Origin: Elusimicrobiota bacterium
GTDB lineage: Bacteria > Elusimicrobiota > Elusimicrobia > FEN-1173
Assembly (NCBI GenBank): GCA_016721625.1
Contig: JADKHR010000001.1
Location: 2,480,001-2,544,000, forward strand
DNA: 64,000 nucleotides
Reading direction: 5' to 3'
Part shown: one piece after another, positions 1 to 8,574 of the stretch
How positions within the stretch are numbered: the first letter of the stretch is position 1
Layout of the letters: each line of letters opens with the position of its first letter
The notes under the pieces: generated by a model
Seen by the model: only the letters and a program-made list of their open reading frames with translations
Told to the model about the DNA's origin: nothing
Database searches by the model: none
Made by a program: the position numbers and the translations under genes

Positions 1-1
1 G

Positions 2-139
2 TTCGGCCCCGAAGCCGAAGGCTATGTCCGGATGTCGCTCGTCACCCACGACGACCGGTTTTACGACGCGGTTCTTCGCCTGCGGAAATTCCTTCGCAAA
101 GGCAAATCGGTTAAATCCGCCCGGTCCGTTCCGGCATGA
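2..139 (+). CDS. C-terminal end of a class I/II aminotransferase (partial)
   Basis: Only the last 45 codons are in the window; the start lies upstream. The visible peptide begins FGPEAEGYVRMSLVTHDD and ends in a basic tail. A G-x-G-Y-x-R-x-S-L-V segment is the usual C-terminal signature of PLP-dependent fold-type I aminotransferases (LL-diaminopimelate, alanine or aspartate aminotransferase groups), where the Arg binds the substrate carboxylate. The stop codon overlaps the ATG of the next gene (hom) by 4 bases (ATGA), so the two are probably translationally coupled. Placement before homoserine dehydrogenase suits an aspartate-family enzyme, but substrate cannot be read from this fragment. Confidence 0.6.
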   Translation, partial: FGPEAEGYVRMSLVTHDDRFYDAVLRLRKFLRKGKSVKSARSVPA

Positions 140-1464
140 AAAACGGCGCCGTCCAAATCGGACTGGTGGGCTACGGGGTGGTGGGGAGCGGCGTGGTCCG
201 CCTCTTCCAAAAAAACCTCGAGATTTTGGAGGCCAAGGCGGGCACCCGGCTCCAACTCGCCTGGGTGGCCAGCCGTCGCAAGAAACCGCTGTCCCCCATC
301 GGAGGCGAGCGGCCCCGGTTCACCAAAGACTGGCGCGAAGTGGTGGGGGATCCCGCTGTCGACATCGTCGTGGAATTGATCGGCGGGGACGAACCGGCCC
401 GCACGGTGATTCTTTCGGCCTTGAAGGCCGGCAAGCAGGTGGCCACGGCCAACAAAGCCGTGTTGGCCCGCCATTGGGGTGAAATTTTCAATACGGCCCA
501 GGCCACGCGGGGTCTGGTTTATTTCGAGGCCGCTGTGGGCGGGGGAATCCCGGTGGTTCAGGGATTGAACGAGGGCCTGGCGGCCAATCGGATCCAACGG
601 CTTTACGGGATTGTGAACGGGACGACGAATTACATCCTGACCCGGATGACGGAAGAAGGGCTTCGTTTTTCCGCCGCGTTGAAAGCGGCCCAGGCCGCCG
701 GGTTTGCCGAGGCGGACCCCTCCTTCGACATCGATGGGGTGGATGCCGCCCACAAGTTGGCGATTCTCGCCTCTCTGGCCACCGGCGGCTGGGTGCGGGT
801 GGAAGATGTTCACCGGGAAGGGTTGACGGGTTTGGATTTGTGGGACATCAAATTTGCCCGTCGCCGGCTGGGGCTCGTGGCCAAATTTCTCGCCTCGGCG
901 GACATCGACGGGAATTCGGTGTTCGCCCGGGTTCAGACGACCTTGATTCCGGAAAACCACCCCTTCGCTAACGTCCGGAACGAATACAACGCTGTCGTCA
1001 TCCACGGCGACGCCGTGGGGGACGTCATGTTCTACGGCAAAGGCGCGGGCGCCATGCCCTCGGCCAGCGCGGTGGTTTCCGACGTTTTATACCTGGCCCG
1101 CCAGGTGGCGGGCGGTATGGCCGGGCGGCTCCCCTACGTGATGTTCGACGGGAAAAAGAAGTTGGACATTTTGGAGTCCCGGGATCGTCGGCTTCGCCAC
1201 TATCTTCGTTTCAGCGCCGTGGACCGAGCCGGGATCTTAGCGGCCGTGACCCGGCTCCTGAGCCAGCATGAAATCTCCATCGCCTCCGTGCATCAAGAGG
1301 ACAACTCGGTGTCCGAAACCGATGTCGTCAAGAAATCCGTCCCGATCGTCATCGTGACCCACGATGCCCCGGAGGGAGCGATCCAGGCCGCCATGAAGGA
1401 GTCCCGCCGCATTCGAGGGCTCTCCCGCCAACCCGTCCATCTTCGCATCGATTCGCTCGGATAA
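136..1464 (+). CDS. hom: Homoserine dehydrogenase
   Basis: NAD(P)-dependent reduction of aspartate semialdehyde to homoserine, the branch point to threonine and methionine. The 442-residue length is normal for the monofunctional enzyme with an ACT domain. A Rossmann motif G-Y-G-V-V-G-S-G lies at residues 12-19, a TANKAVLA segment follows around 105, the family motif NGTTNYIL starts near 161, and the C-terminal 90 residues (from about 350) look like the regulatory ACT domain that usually mediates threonine feedback. The start overlaps the preceding aminotransferase stop. Classical threonine synthase follows 3 kb downstream on the same strand; homoserine kinase is not in the window. Confidence 0.95.
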   Translation: MKNGAVQIGLVGYGVVGSGVVRLFQKNLEILEAKAGTRLQLAWVASRRKKPLSPIGGERPRFTKDWREVVGDPAVDIVVELIGGDEPARTVILSALKAGKQVATANKAVLARHWGEIFNTAQATRGLVYFEAAVGGGIPVVQGLNEGLAANRIQRLYGIVNGTTNYILTRMTEEGLRFSAALKAAQAAGFAEADPSFDIDGVDAAHKLAILASLATGGWVRVEDVHREGLTGLDLWDIKFARRRLGLVAKFLASADIDGNSVFARVQTTLIPENHPFANVRNEYNAVVIHGDAVGDVMFYGKGAGAMPSASAVVSDVLYLARQVAGGMAGRLPYVMFDGKKKLDILESRDRRLRHYLRFSAVDRAGILAAVTRLLSQHEISIASVHQEDNSVSETDVVKKSVPIVIVTHDAPEGAIQAAMKESRRIRGLSRQPVHLRIDSLG

Positions 1465-1500
1465 GCGCCCCTCGTTATGCCGGCGGAAGGAGAATCCTTT

Positions 1501-3200
1501 ATGAGTGAATCCGTCGGAACAGAGTGGGCCGCGGGGTTGGACGTCCTTCGGGAAATCGTGGGGAAGGCCCATGTGGTCGTCGACGCGCAGGAAGTGGAGC
1601 GGCGCGCTCGATGCCTGATCCCTTCCGTGCGGCGCCCCTCCGCCTTTGTTTACCCCTCCGACGTCGACCAATTAAAAAAGATCGTGAAGGCGGCCCTGGA
1701 CCACCATCTCGCGCTTTGGCCTTGCGGGAAGGGCAAGAACTGGGGCTACGGCTCCGCCTCCCCGGCGCGGGACGGCGCGGTGGTCCTCGTTCTGGAACGA
1801 ATGAACCGCATTGTGGAGGTGAACGAAACCATGGCCTACGCCGTGGTGGAACCGGGGGTCACCTACCGGCAACTGCACGCTCACTTGAAGGAACGCGGGG
1901 TCCGGCTGTGGCTGGATTGCACCGACGGTCCTGCCGACGGCAGCGTCATGGGGAACGCCCTGGAACGCGGGATCGGGGAAACCCCCTACGGGGACCATTT
2001 CGAAAAAATTTGCGGGATGGAAGTCCTTTTGGCGGACGGGAGCCTGGTTCGCACCGGCGGGGGCCCTCTTCAGGGCTACAAAACCTGGAACACGTTTAAA
2101 TGGGGGGTGGGCCCCTACCTCGAGGGGCTCTTCAGTCAATCCAACTTCGGCATCGTGACTCAAATCGGCATCTGGCTCATGCCGGAACCGGAATGTTTTC
2201 AGTCCTGCCTTTTCGAGTTGAAACGGGAAGAGGATTTTCCCGCCCTCATCAATGAAATACGCCATTTGTCCTTCGCGGGGGCCCTGCAAAGCAAAATCCA
2301 CCTGATCAACGACGTGACCACCTTTGGCATCGTGGCGGACGATCCCCGCGACCTGTTGGATGGGGCCCCTTGCTTGTCGGAAGAACGCCGGGCGACGTTG
2401 CGCCGTCGGTTCAATATCGCTCCCTGGACCTTTGGGGCGGGCCTCTACGGCACCACCGCCCAGGTGCGGGCCGCCCGTTCGTTGATCAAAAAACGACTGG
2501 GACCCTACGGCCGCCTCTGGTTTTTGGGGGAGGCGAGCTGTCGCTGGATCCAGCGGTTTTCGGGTCTGTTGAGAAAATGGCGGGACCTTCCCCGTGGACG
2601 GGCCTGGGCCGACAAGTTGTCCATGCTGATATTTCGGAAACCCCTGCCCTGCGTGGAAGCTTTGCCGCACATGCACGCCATCGAGAAAGGCTACCCCAGC
2701 GACTATTTCGTGAAACATGCCTACATGAAACGGCGCGGCGCAAAACCGTCCGATGACGACATCGATCCCGCCCGGGACCATTGCGGCGGGATTTGGGCGG
2801 GATCGTGGTGTCCTTGGAAGGGGAGGAAGTCCGCCGGGTGGTGGAACACTGCCGAACCCTGGCCTTGAAAAAGAAACTGGACATCAATTTCGCCCTCATG
2901 GTGGCGACGGCCAGGTCCGTCATCATTTTGACCTCTCTTTTTTACGACAAAACCGACGCCGACGAAACGGAACGCGTTCACGCCCTCTACAATGAAATCT
3001 CCGAAACCACCCAGTCCCAGGGCTATCAACAGTACCGCACCAGCACGGGGTTCATGGACCGAATATTTTCGAACGCGCCCGAGTTTCTCCGTCTGGCCAA
3101 CCGGATCAAGGGCGTTCTGGACCCGGACAATATTTTCGCTCCCGGAAAATACGGCATCGACCCGGCCGTTTCACCCACCCGGAGGCCCAATGCCCCATAA
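1501..3200 (+). CDS. FAD-linked oxidase of the vanillyl-alcohol oxidase / 4-cresol dehydrogenase type, frameshifted
   Basis: Read in two frames this is a flavoprotein of about 565 residues, the normal size for the VAO/p-cresol methylhydroxylase family. The N-terminal half is a PCMH-type FAD domain (AFVYPSDVDQLKKIVKAAL, WPCGKGKNWGYGSASP, VEPGVTYRQLHAHL, then GNALERGIGETPYGDH). The C-terminal part ends with LRLANRIKGVLDPDNIFAPG, the usual closing motif. The reading frame breaks near 2799: after DPARDHCGGIWAG the sequence continues in the -1 frame as IVVSLEGEEVRRVV. One missing G in the short G run at 2798-2801 would repair it. I chose ATG 1501 because a GGAGAA ribosome site precedes it; ATG 1477 is the alternative. 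The substrate is unknown; phenolic compounds are typical for the family. Confidence 0.8.
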
Positions 3201-3248
3201 ACCTTTCTTTGGTTGGAGGGAAGGGTTCTCGGTGGAAGAGCCCGTTTG

Positions 3249-4376
3249 GTGAAGACTGTCCTTCTCACAGGCGGGGCGGGGGCCGTGGGGAGCGCGGTGG
3301 TTCCCGAGTTGCTGGGCGATCCCGACCTGCGCTTGATCCTATTGCTTCGTCCCGCCCCCGGCCGTTCCGTGCCCGAGCGGCTGGAGGAGCTGAAAACCTT
3401 TTGGAGGACGTACGGGCTTGGGGAACCCGTCTGGGGAAGGGTGGAGATCCTTTCGGGAGATGTCTCTCAGGAACGGTTGGGCATCGCGCCGGGGCCCTAC
3501 GCCCAGTTGGCGGACCGCGTGACGCACATCGTTCACGGGGCGGCCCAGGTGAAGGTCAATATGTCGGCGGAGGAGGCGCGCCGAAGTTCGGTGGCCACCA
3601 CGGTGCACATCCTCACTTTGGCCCGGGAGGCCCGGGCGCTGGAGAAACTCGAATATCTGAGCACGGTGGGCGTGGCGGGGACCCTCCAGGGGCGGATCGA
3701 GGAACGACGCCTCCGGGAACCGCGCGAGTTTCACAACACCTACGAATCCTCCAAGGCGGAAGCCGAGGAATTAGTGTGGGAGGCCATGGAGCAAGGGCTT
3801 CCCGTGACGATCCATCGCCCCAGCATGGTCGTGGGCGATTCCCGGACGGGGAGGACGCTCCACTTTCAGGTGTTTTATCATCTGGCGGAATTCTTGAGCG
3901 GTCGGGTCACGCTCGGATGGGTTCCCCGCCTGCCGAGTTTTCGGCTGGACGTGGTGCCCAACGATTATTTGGCTCGCGCCATCTCGGCGTCGGTTCGGAA
4001 CCCGGCGTGGGCGGGCCAGGTTCTCCATCTGGCCGCCGGACGGGAGGGGTCCTGGCCCCTGGAGCGGTATGTGGCGGTTCTCCCGGGTTTGCTGACCGCG
4101 GCGGGTCTCCCGACGCCCCGGCCCCATCGATTGCCCTGGGGACTCTTTCGCGCCCTGGTCCCTCCGCTCGCTTGGATCGGACCAGCCCGTCGAAGAAAAG
4201 CCTTTCGCCACCTGCCCCGGTTTTTAAGTTATCTGAACGAAGACATCTATTTCGACAACCGAAACGCCCGCCGGTTGCTGGAACCCGCCGGCGTCCTCCT
4301 GCCGGATCTGTCCGATGATCTTCCCCGCGTCATGGCCTTTTACGCCGCCCACCGGCCCGTTCGCGGGAAAAAATGA
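3249..4376 (+). CDS. NAD(P)-dependent thioester reductase-like SDR (NAD_binding_4 / male-sterility type)
   Basis: An extended short-chain dehydrogenase of about 375 residues. The N-terminus carries TGGAGAVGSAV (T-G-x-x-G-x-x-G cofactor loop), followed by the LLLRPAPG strand, an acidic GDVSQERLG and HGAAQVKVNMS. The active-site pair appears as YESSKAEAE (Y-x-x-x-K), then IHRPSMVVGDSRTG. This pattern matches the terminal reductase domains of carboxylic acid reductases and fatty acyl-CoA reductases, which reduce thioesters to aldehydes or alcohols. Here it stands alone, without an adenylation or carrier domain. Start GTG 3249 follows GGTGGAAGAG; TTG 3213 is an in-frame alternative. The adjacent flavoprotein oxidase suggests a shared pathway, which is inference. 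Confidence 0.75.
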   Translation: MKTVLLTGGAGAVGSAVVPELLGDPDLRLILLLRPAPGRSVPERLEELKTFWRTYGLGEPVWGRVEILSGDVSQERLGIAPGPYAQLADRVTHIVHGAAQVKVNMSAEEARRSSVATTVHILTLAREARALEKLEYLSTVGVAGTLQGRIEERRLREPREFHNTYESSKAEAEELVWEAMEQGLPVTIHRPSMVVGDSRTGRTLHFQVFYHLAEFLSGRVTLGWVPRLPSFRLDVVPNDYLARAISASVRNPAWAGQVLHLAAGREGSWPLERYVAVLPGLLTAAGLPTPRPHRLPWGLFRALVPPLAWIGPARRRKAFRHLPRFLSYLNEDIYFDNRNARRLLEPAGVLLPDLSDDLPRVMAFYAAHRPVRGKK

Positions 4377-4405
4377 GATAATCTCCCTCTGTCCGTTCCA
4401 CGCCC

Positions 4406-5467
4406 ATGCCCCGACACGGATTGATCCATCGCTATCGCGCCCTTTTGCCTGTCACGGATAGGACGCCCGTGATCTCTCTCCACGAGGGGGACACGCCTCT
4501 CCTCCCTTCCTGCCGCCTGGCCGAATGGGCGGGAGCGCCCAACGTCCGGCTCTTTTTGAAATACGAAGGGCTGAACCCCACGGGATCCTTTAAGGACCGC
4601 GGCATGACGCTGGCCATTTCCAAAGCGGTGGAGGCCGGGTCCAAGGCGGTGATCACGGCGTCGACGGGCAACACCTCGGCGTCGGCGGCCGCCTACGCGG
4701 CGCGGGCGGGCCTGCGGTGCGTGGTCTTGATCCCGGACGGCCAAATCGCTCTCGGGAAATTGTCCCAGGCCTTGATCCACGGCGCGGACGTTTTCGCCGT
4801 TCAAGGAAATTTCGACGACGCCCTGGCCATGGTTCGCCGGGTGGGGGAGGCGACCCCCATCACGATCGTCAACTCCATCAACCCCCACCGCATCGAGTGC
4901 CAGAAAACCGGCGCCTTCGAGATCGTCGACGAGTTGGGCGAGGCCCCGGACTACCACTTCATTCCCGTCGGCAACGCCGGAAACATCACGGCCTATTGGA
5001 AAGGCTACGTGGAATACCGGGCGCTGGGCAAGAGCCGGGGACTTCCCAAAATGATGGGGTGGCAAGCCGATGGGGCCGCGCCGATTGTCCGGGGGGAACC
5101 GGTGAAAGATCCCAAGACCATCGCCACCGCCATCAAGATCGGGAACCCGGCCTCTTGGAAGGGCGCCCTGGCGGCCCGGGACGAATCGGGGGGCGTGATC
5201 GGGGCGGTCTCAGACGATGAAATTTTGGCCGCTTACCGGGCCCTGGCGAGGGAAGGGGTGTTTTGCGAACCGGCCAGCGCGGCTTCCTTGGCCGGGTTGA
5301 AAAAGTTCGCCGGGCAGAACCCCGATTTCGCCCGCTCGTCGGCCACGGCGGTCTGCGTTTTGACGGGGCACGGGTTGAAAGATCCGGAACGGGCCATCGC
5401 CCTGGCTCCCAAGCCAAAATCCGTCGCCGCCACCGTCGAGGCGATCCGCGGGGAACTGGGAATTTGA
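4406..5467 (+). CDS. thrC: Threonine synthase (classical short type)
   Basis: A PLP enzyme converting O-phosphohomoserine to threonine. The 353-residue protein begins directly in the catalytic fold, without the N-terminal zinc-ribbon segment of longer forms. The PLP lysine lies in NPTGSFKDRGM, the phosphate-binding loop is STGNTSASAAAY, and HFIPVGNAGNITAYW provides the second glycine-rich loop; TGHGLKDP is near the C-terminus. All are canonical for ThrC. It is a separate gene from the riboswitch-controlled paralogue at 29568, which has a variant active-site segment, so this copy is the best candidate for the real threonine synthase. A GATAAT-like -10 (4377-4382) precedes it after the SDR stop. 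Confidence 0.95.
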   Translation: MPRHGLIHRYRALLPVTDRTPVISLHEGDTPLLPSCRLAEWAGAPNVRLFLKYEGLNPTGSFKDRGMTLAISKAVEAGSKAVITASTGNTSASAAAYAARAGLRCVVLIPDGQIALGKLSQALIHGADVFAVQGNFDDALAMVRRVGEATPITIVNSINPHRIECQKTGAFEIVDELGEAPDYHFIPVGNAGNITAYWKGYVEYRALGKSRGLPKMMGWQADGAAPIVRGEPVKDPKTIATAIKIGNPASWKGALAARDESGGVIGAVSDDEILAAYRALAREGVFCEPASAASLAGLKKFAGQNPDFARSSATAVCVLTGHGLKDPERAIALAPKPKSVAATVEAIRGELGI

Positions 5468-5823
5468 AAGCCCGTCGGCTCGAACGGTTGATGTTGGCCG
5501 CGGTGTTTGTTCTTTTCGGGCTCACGCTCTGGCGCTGGGGGGGACAGGGCCCTATCCCCTGGACCCGGTCCGCGATTTTTTTTCCGGGGGGATTGTTGAT
5601 CCTGGCGGCGCTCAATGTTCATCTTCGGGCCAAGGGGCTGGCGTGGGGCGTTTTTTCCTTGGCTTTGGTGTCGTGTTTTATTGTCGTCGGGACCTGGGTG
5701 GTCGCGGATCGCGCCTGGGCGGGGTTGCCGACCATGGATTTTTTTCGGGCGAGCGCGCTTTATGGGTTCTTGGCCGCCGCCGCGCTGTTCCAACTTCGCG
5801 TGGGATCCAGTGAAAGGGGTTAA
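5464..5823 (+). CDS. Small integral membrane protein, unknown function
   Basis: About 119 residues with roughly four hydrophobic segments: LMLAAVFVLFGLTLW, AIFFPGGLLILAALNV, WGVFSLALVSCFIVVG and SALYGFLAAAALFQL. A basic N-terminus (KARRLERL) precedes the first helix. TTG 5464 would overlap the thrC stop as TTGA, which suggests coupled translation; ATG 5491 is an alternative that still keeps all helices. It sits between thrC and the livK lipoprotein, with 6 bases to the latter. I do not recognise a family. Confidence 0.6.
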   Translation: MKARRLERLMLAAVFVLFGLTLWRWGGQGPIPWTRSAIFFPGGLLILAALNVHLRAKGLAWGVFSLALVSCFIVVGTWVVADRAWAGLPTMDFFRASALYGFLAAAALFQLRVGSSERG

Positions 5824-5829
5824 ATCACT

Positions 5830-6960
5830 ATGAAAAAAGCCGGACTCATTTTGGCCGGAGTGTGGGGGGTTCTGGCCGCCTGCCAGCGGGGACCGCGAGA
5901 AGTCAAGATCGCCATCGCGGAGCCGCTCACGGGGGACATCGCGGCCCTGGGCCAGGGTTTAAAACGCGCGGCGGTTTTGGCCATCGAGGAGGCCAATGCT
6001 TCCGGCCGGTTCCCAAACTTCACTTTGCGCGCCGTGGAATTCGACGACCGCTCCGACCCGAAGGAAGCGGTGAACGTGGCCAATCGCATTGTTTCGGACC
6101 CGGACGTGCTGGCCGTGATCGGCCATTTTAATTCGGGGTGTTCCATCCCGGCTTCCGCCGTCTACGCGCGGGCGGGGGTTCCCATGATGAACGCCGGGTC
6201 CTCCAATCCCCAGCTGACCCTGCAACAGCTTTCTCCCAACTGGACCGGGCCCCGCAACATTTTCCGCGTCAACACCACCGACGATGCCCAGGGCGCCTTC
6301 GCGGCGGAGTTCGCGGCCCGCTCCCTCAAAAGCAAGGCCGTGGCCATCGTGCACGACAAGACCGCCTACGGCCAAGGCATCGCTGAAGTCTTTCAGGCGC
6401 GGTTTTCGGAACGGGGGGGGAAAGTCCTTTGCTTCGATGGGGTTCAAGCGGGCGACAAAGATTTTAAGGCTCTCGTCACCCGGATCAAGCCGCTTCAGCC
6501 GGACCTGTTGTATTTCGGCGGGACTTACACCGAGGGAGGGTTGGTTCTGCGCCAGGCGCGCGAGGCGGGGATCCGGGCGCCGTTTTTGACCGGCGAGATC
6601 AGTTACGACCCCGATTTCCTTCGCATCGCCGGCGGGGCGGCCGAGGGCGCGTTTGTCACCTACCTGGGTCGGCCGCCCGAGCTCATGGCCTCGGCGAAGA
6701 CCTTCATGGAGAAATATCATTTGCGGTATCCGGGGTCCGAGGTCAAAGCCTACGACCACTACGCCTACGAAGTCACCAACATCCTTCTGGCCGCCATGGA
6801 AAAGGCGGGTCCCGACAAAGCGAAAATGATGGAACACCTGCGCGGCATGAGCTACACGGGTGTTTTGGGGACGACGACCTTTGACGAGAAGGGCGACACC
6901 TTGAACAAAACCATTACGCTTTTCGTCGTCAAGGACGGAAAGTTTGTTCCCCACGAGTAG
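5830..6960 (+). CDS. livK: Branched-chain amino-acid-type ABC transporter substrate-binding lipoprotein
   Basis: Periplasmic binding component of a LIV-I/HAAT importer. The N-terminal signal ends in a lipobox (VLAAC, residues about 14-18), so the mature protein is lipid-anchored. The mature part has the type I periplasmic-binding fold: IAIAEPLTGDIAALGQGLKRAAVLAIEEAN, then a ligand-loop GHFNSGCSIPASAVYARAGVPMMNAGSSNP, and GGTYTEGGLVLRQAREAGI. The 376-residue length is normal. It heads a cluster with livH, livM, livG and livF. The true ligand could be an amino acid, amide or urea; binding specificity cannot be read here. Confidence 0.9.
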   Translation: MKKAGLILAGVWGVLAACQRGPREVKIAIAEPLTGDIAALGQGLKRAAVLAIEEANASGRFPNFTLRAVEFDDRSDPKEAVNVANRIVSDPDVLAVIGHFNSGCSIPASAVYARAGVPMMNAGSSNPQLTLQQLSPNWTGPRNIFRVNTTDDAQGAFAAEFAARSLKSKAVAIVHDKTAYGQGIAEVFQARFSERGGKVLCFDGVQAGDKDFKALVTRIKPLQPDLLYFGGTYTEGGLVLRQAREAGIRAPFLTGEISYDPDFLRIAGGAAEGAFVTYLGRPPELMASAKTFMEKYHLRYPGSEVKAYDHYAYEVTNILLAAMEKAGPDKAKMMEHLRGMSYTGVLGTTTFDEKGDTLNKTITLFVVKDGKFVPHE

Positions 6961-7660
6961 CTCGCGTCTTTTCCTGTGGGGGGCATTGCTCGCGGGTCTT
7001 ACCGCCTGTCTGGGCCCCATGCCCCGGGGCCCGCACCCGCCGAAGGCCGCTGAGCCGCCACCTTCCCGCGCGTCGTCGGCCTCGCCCACGGCGGCTTTTC
7101 CAGCGGGTTCCATTCCCAACACAATCCCCTCCGCACCCCTGGTTCGTTCCACGGGGGCCGTTCACGTCGTCCCGCGCTTCGCCCTTCCCCTGGGGAAGGT
7201 TCGGGTCCTGTCGCCCTATGGGCCCCGGGGCCGGAAGTTTCATACGGGGATCGACCTCCTCCAAACGCGCGGGGGCGGGGATCCTGTTCTGGCATCGGCG
7301 GACGGCGTGGTGGCCACCGTGTCCCATCGGGGAGGGTACGGCCGCATGGTTCTTCTCCGGCACGGCGATGGATGGATCACCCGCTACGCGCATCTTCGAA
7401 AGGTGACGGTTCGGGAGGGGCAAACCTTGAAACAAGGCGAGGCCCTGGGGATGGTCGGCGGAAGCGGGCACGCCACCGCGCCGCACCTGCATTTTGAGAT
7501 CTTGACCCCCACAATGAAAACCATGAATCCCGCCGAGTTTCTGTTCCCTCCGGCACCGGAAACCCGCCAGGCCGCCTCGCCCCCAAAAAACCCATCCGCT
7601 CTTCCTTCGGCTTCCTTTTCCCCCGCCCTGGCTCCCGCGGCGGGCGCCCCCAAAAGGTAA
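6944..7660 (+). CDS. M23-family (LytM-type) peptidase lipoprotein
   Basis: A 238-residue lipoprotein: an N-terminal hydrophobic stretch ends in the lipobox LAGLTAC, followed by a proline/alanine-rich linker of about 50 residues. The catalytic domain spans about residues 80-195 with the zinc motifs HTGIDL (H-x(3)-D) and HLHFE (H-x-H); SPYGPRG, DGVVATVSHRGGYGRMVLLRHG and VGGSGHATAPHLHFE are typical of M23/LytM endopeptidases or divisome activators. Both metal motifs are intact, so it may be an active peptidoglycan hydrolase. Start TTG 6944 overlaps the livK stop by 17 bases. It lies inside the liv cluster, 8 bases before livH. Confidence 0.85.
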   Translation: MFPTSSSRLFLWGALLAGLTACLGPMPRGPHPPKAAEPPPSRASSASPTAAFPAGSIPNTIPSAPLVRSTGAVHVVPRFALPLGKVRVLSPYGPRGRKFHTGIDLLQTRGGGDPVLASADGVVATVSHRGGYGRMVLLRHGDGWITRYAHLRKVTVREGQTLKQGEALGMVGGSGHATAPHLHFEILTPTMKTMNPAEFLFPPAPETRQAASPPKNPSALPSASFSPALAPAAGAPKR

Positions 7661-7668
7661 AATCGTCC

Positions 7669-8574
7669 ATGGCCTTGGGGGGGAGCATCCTATTTGAGCA
7701 GGCATTGAACGGTCTGACCCTGGGAGGGATCTACGCCTTGATCGCTCTCGGCTACACCATGGTGTACGGCGTGCTCCGCATGATCAATTTCGCCCATTCG
7801 GAGTTGTTCATGCTCGGGGCCGTAGGGGGGTGGGGGATCCTGGCGGTCTGGCCAGGCGGGGTGAGCGCCGGAACCATCGTCGTGGTCTTTCTGGCGGCCA
7901 TGGTCGGCGCGGGGCTTCTCGGCGTTCTTCTGGACCGTATCGCCTATGCGCCGCTCCGACGCTCGCCGCGTTTGACTCCGCTCATCTCGGCCATCGGCGC
8001 TTCGCTTTTCCTTCAGAATCTCGTGTTCCTGTGGCGGGACAGCCAGCTGGCTTTCCCGTCGGTATTCCCCGTGAAGCCTTTCCGATGGGGAGGCTTCTCC
8101 GTTCTCCCTCTGCAAGCGTTCATCGTTCTGGTCTCCCTGGGTCTGATGGCGGGGCTCACGTTTTTTATCCGCAAAACCCGCCTCGGCAAGGCCATGCGGG
8201 CCGTCTCCCAGGATCCGGAGGCGGCGGAGTTGATGGGCATCCCCGTCCATCGCGTGATCGCCCTGACCTTTTTTATCGGCGGGGCCCTGGGCGGCGCGGC
8301 GGGGGTGTTGAACGGGCTCTATTACGGATCGGTCAAATACAACATGGGGTTCAACCCCGGCGTCAAGGCTTTCACGGCCGCGGTGTTGGGGGGCATCGGG
8401 AGCGTGCCGGGGGCCATGCTGGGCGGGTTCTTGCTGGGCCTTCTGGAGTCCCTGGGCGCGGGTTTTCTTCCCGAATCGGAATGGAAAGATGTCTTCGCTT
8501 TCGTCGTGTTGATCCTTGTTCTGCTTTGCCGTCCTTCGGGCATACTGGGCCGCCATGTTTCCGAAAAAATTTAG
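7669..8574 (+). CDS. livH: Branched-chain amino-acid-type ABC permease LivH
   Basis: A 301-residue inner-membrane permease. The opening ALNGLTLGGIYALIALGYTM followed by VYGVLRMINFAHSELFMLGA is the hallmark of LivH, as is the late loop MRAVSQDPEAAELMGI (cytoplasmic EAA-like contact with the ATPase) and AAVLGGIGSVPGAMLGGFLLG. About eight hydrophobic helices are visible. The gene overlaps livM by 20 bases. Confidence 0.93.
   Translation: MALGGSILFEQALNGLTLGGIYALIALGYTMVYGVLRMINFAHSELFMLGAVGGWGILAVWPGGVSAGTIVVVFLAAMVGAGLLGVLLDRIAYAPLRRSPRLTPLISAIGASLFLQNLVFLWRDSQLAFPSVFPVKPFRWGGFSVLPLQAFIVLVSLGLMAGLTFFIRKTRLGKAMRAVSQDPEAAELMGIPVHRVIALTFFIGGALGGAAGVLNGLYYGSVKYNMGFNPGVKAFTAAVLGGIGSVPGAMLGGFLLGLLESLGAGFLPESEWKDVFAFVVLILVLLCRPSGILGRHVSEKI

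Noticed and set aside
1672..2781. Long minus-strand open frame opposite the flavoprotein gene
   Set aside because: It is a GC-driven mirror frame; the plus strand carries clear family motifs and the antisense protein has none.
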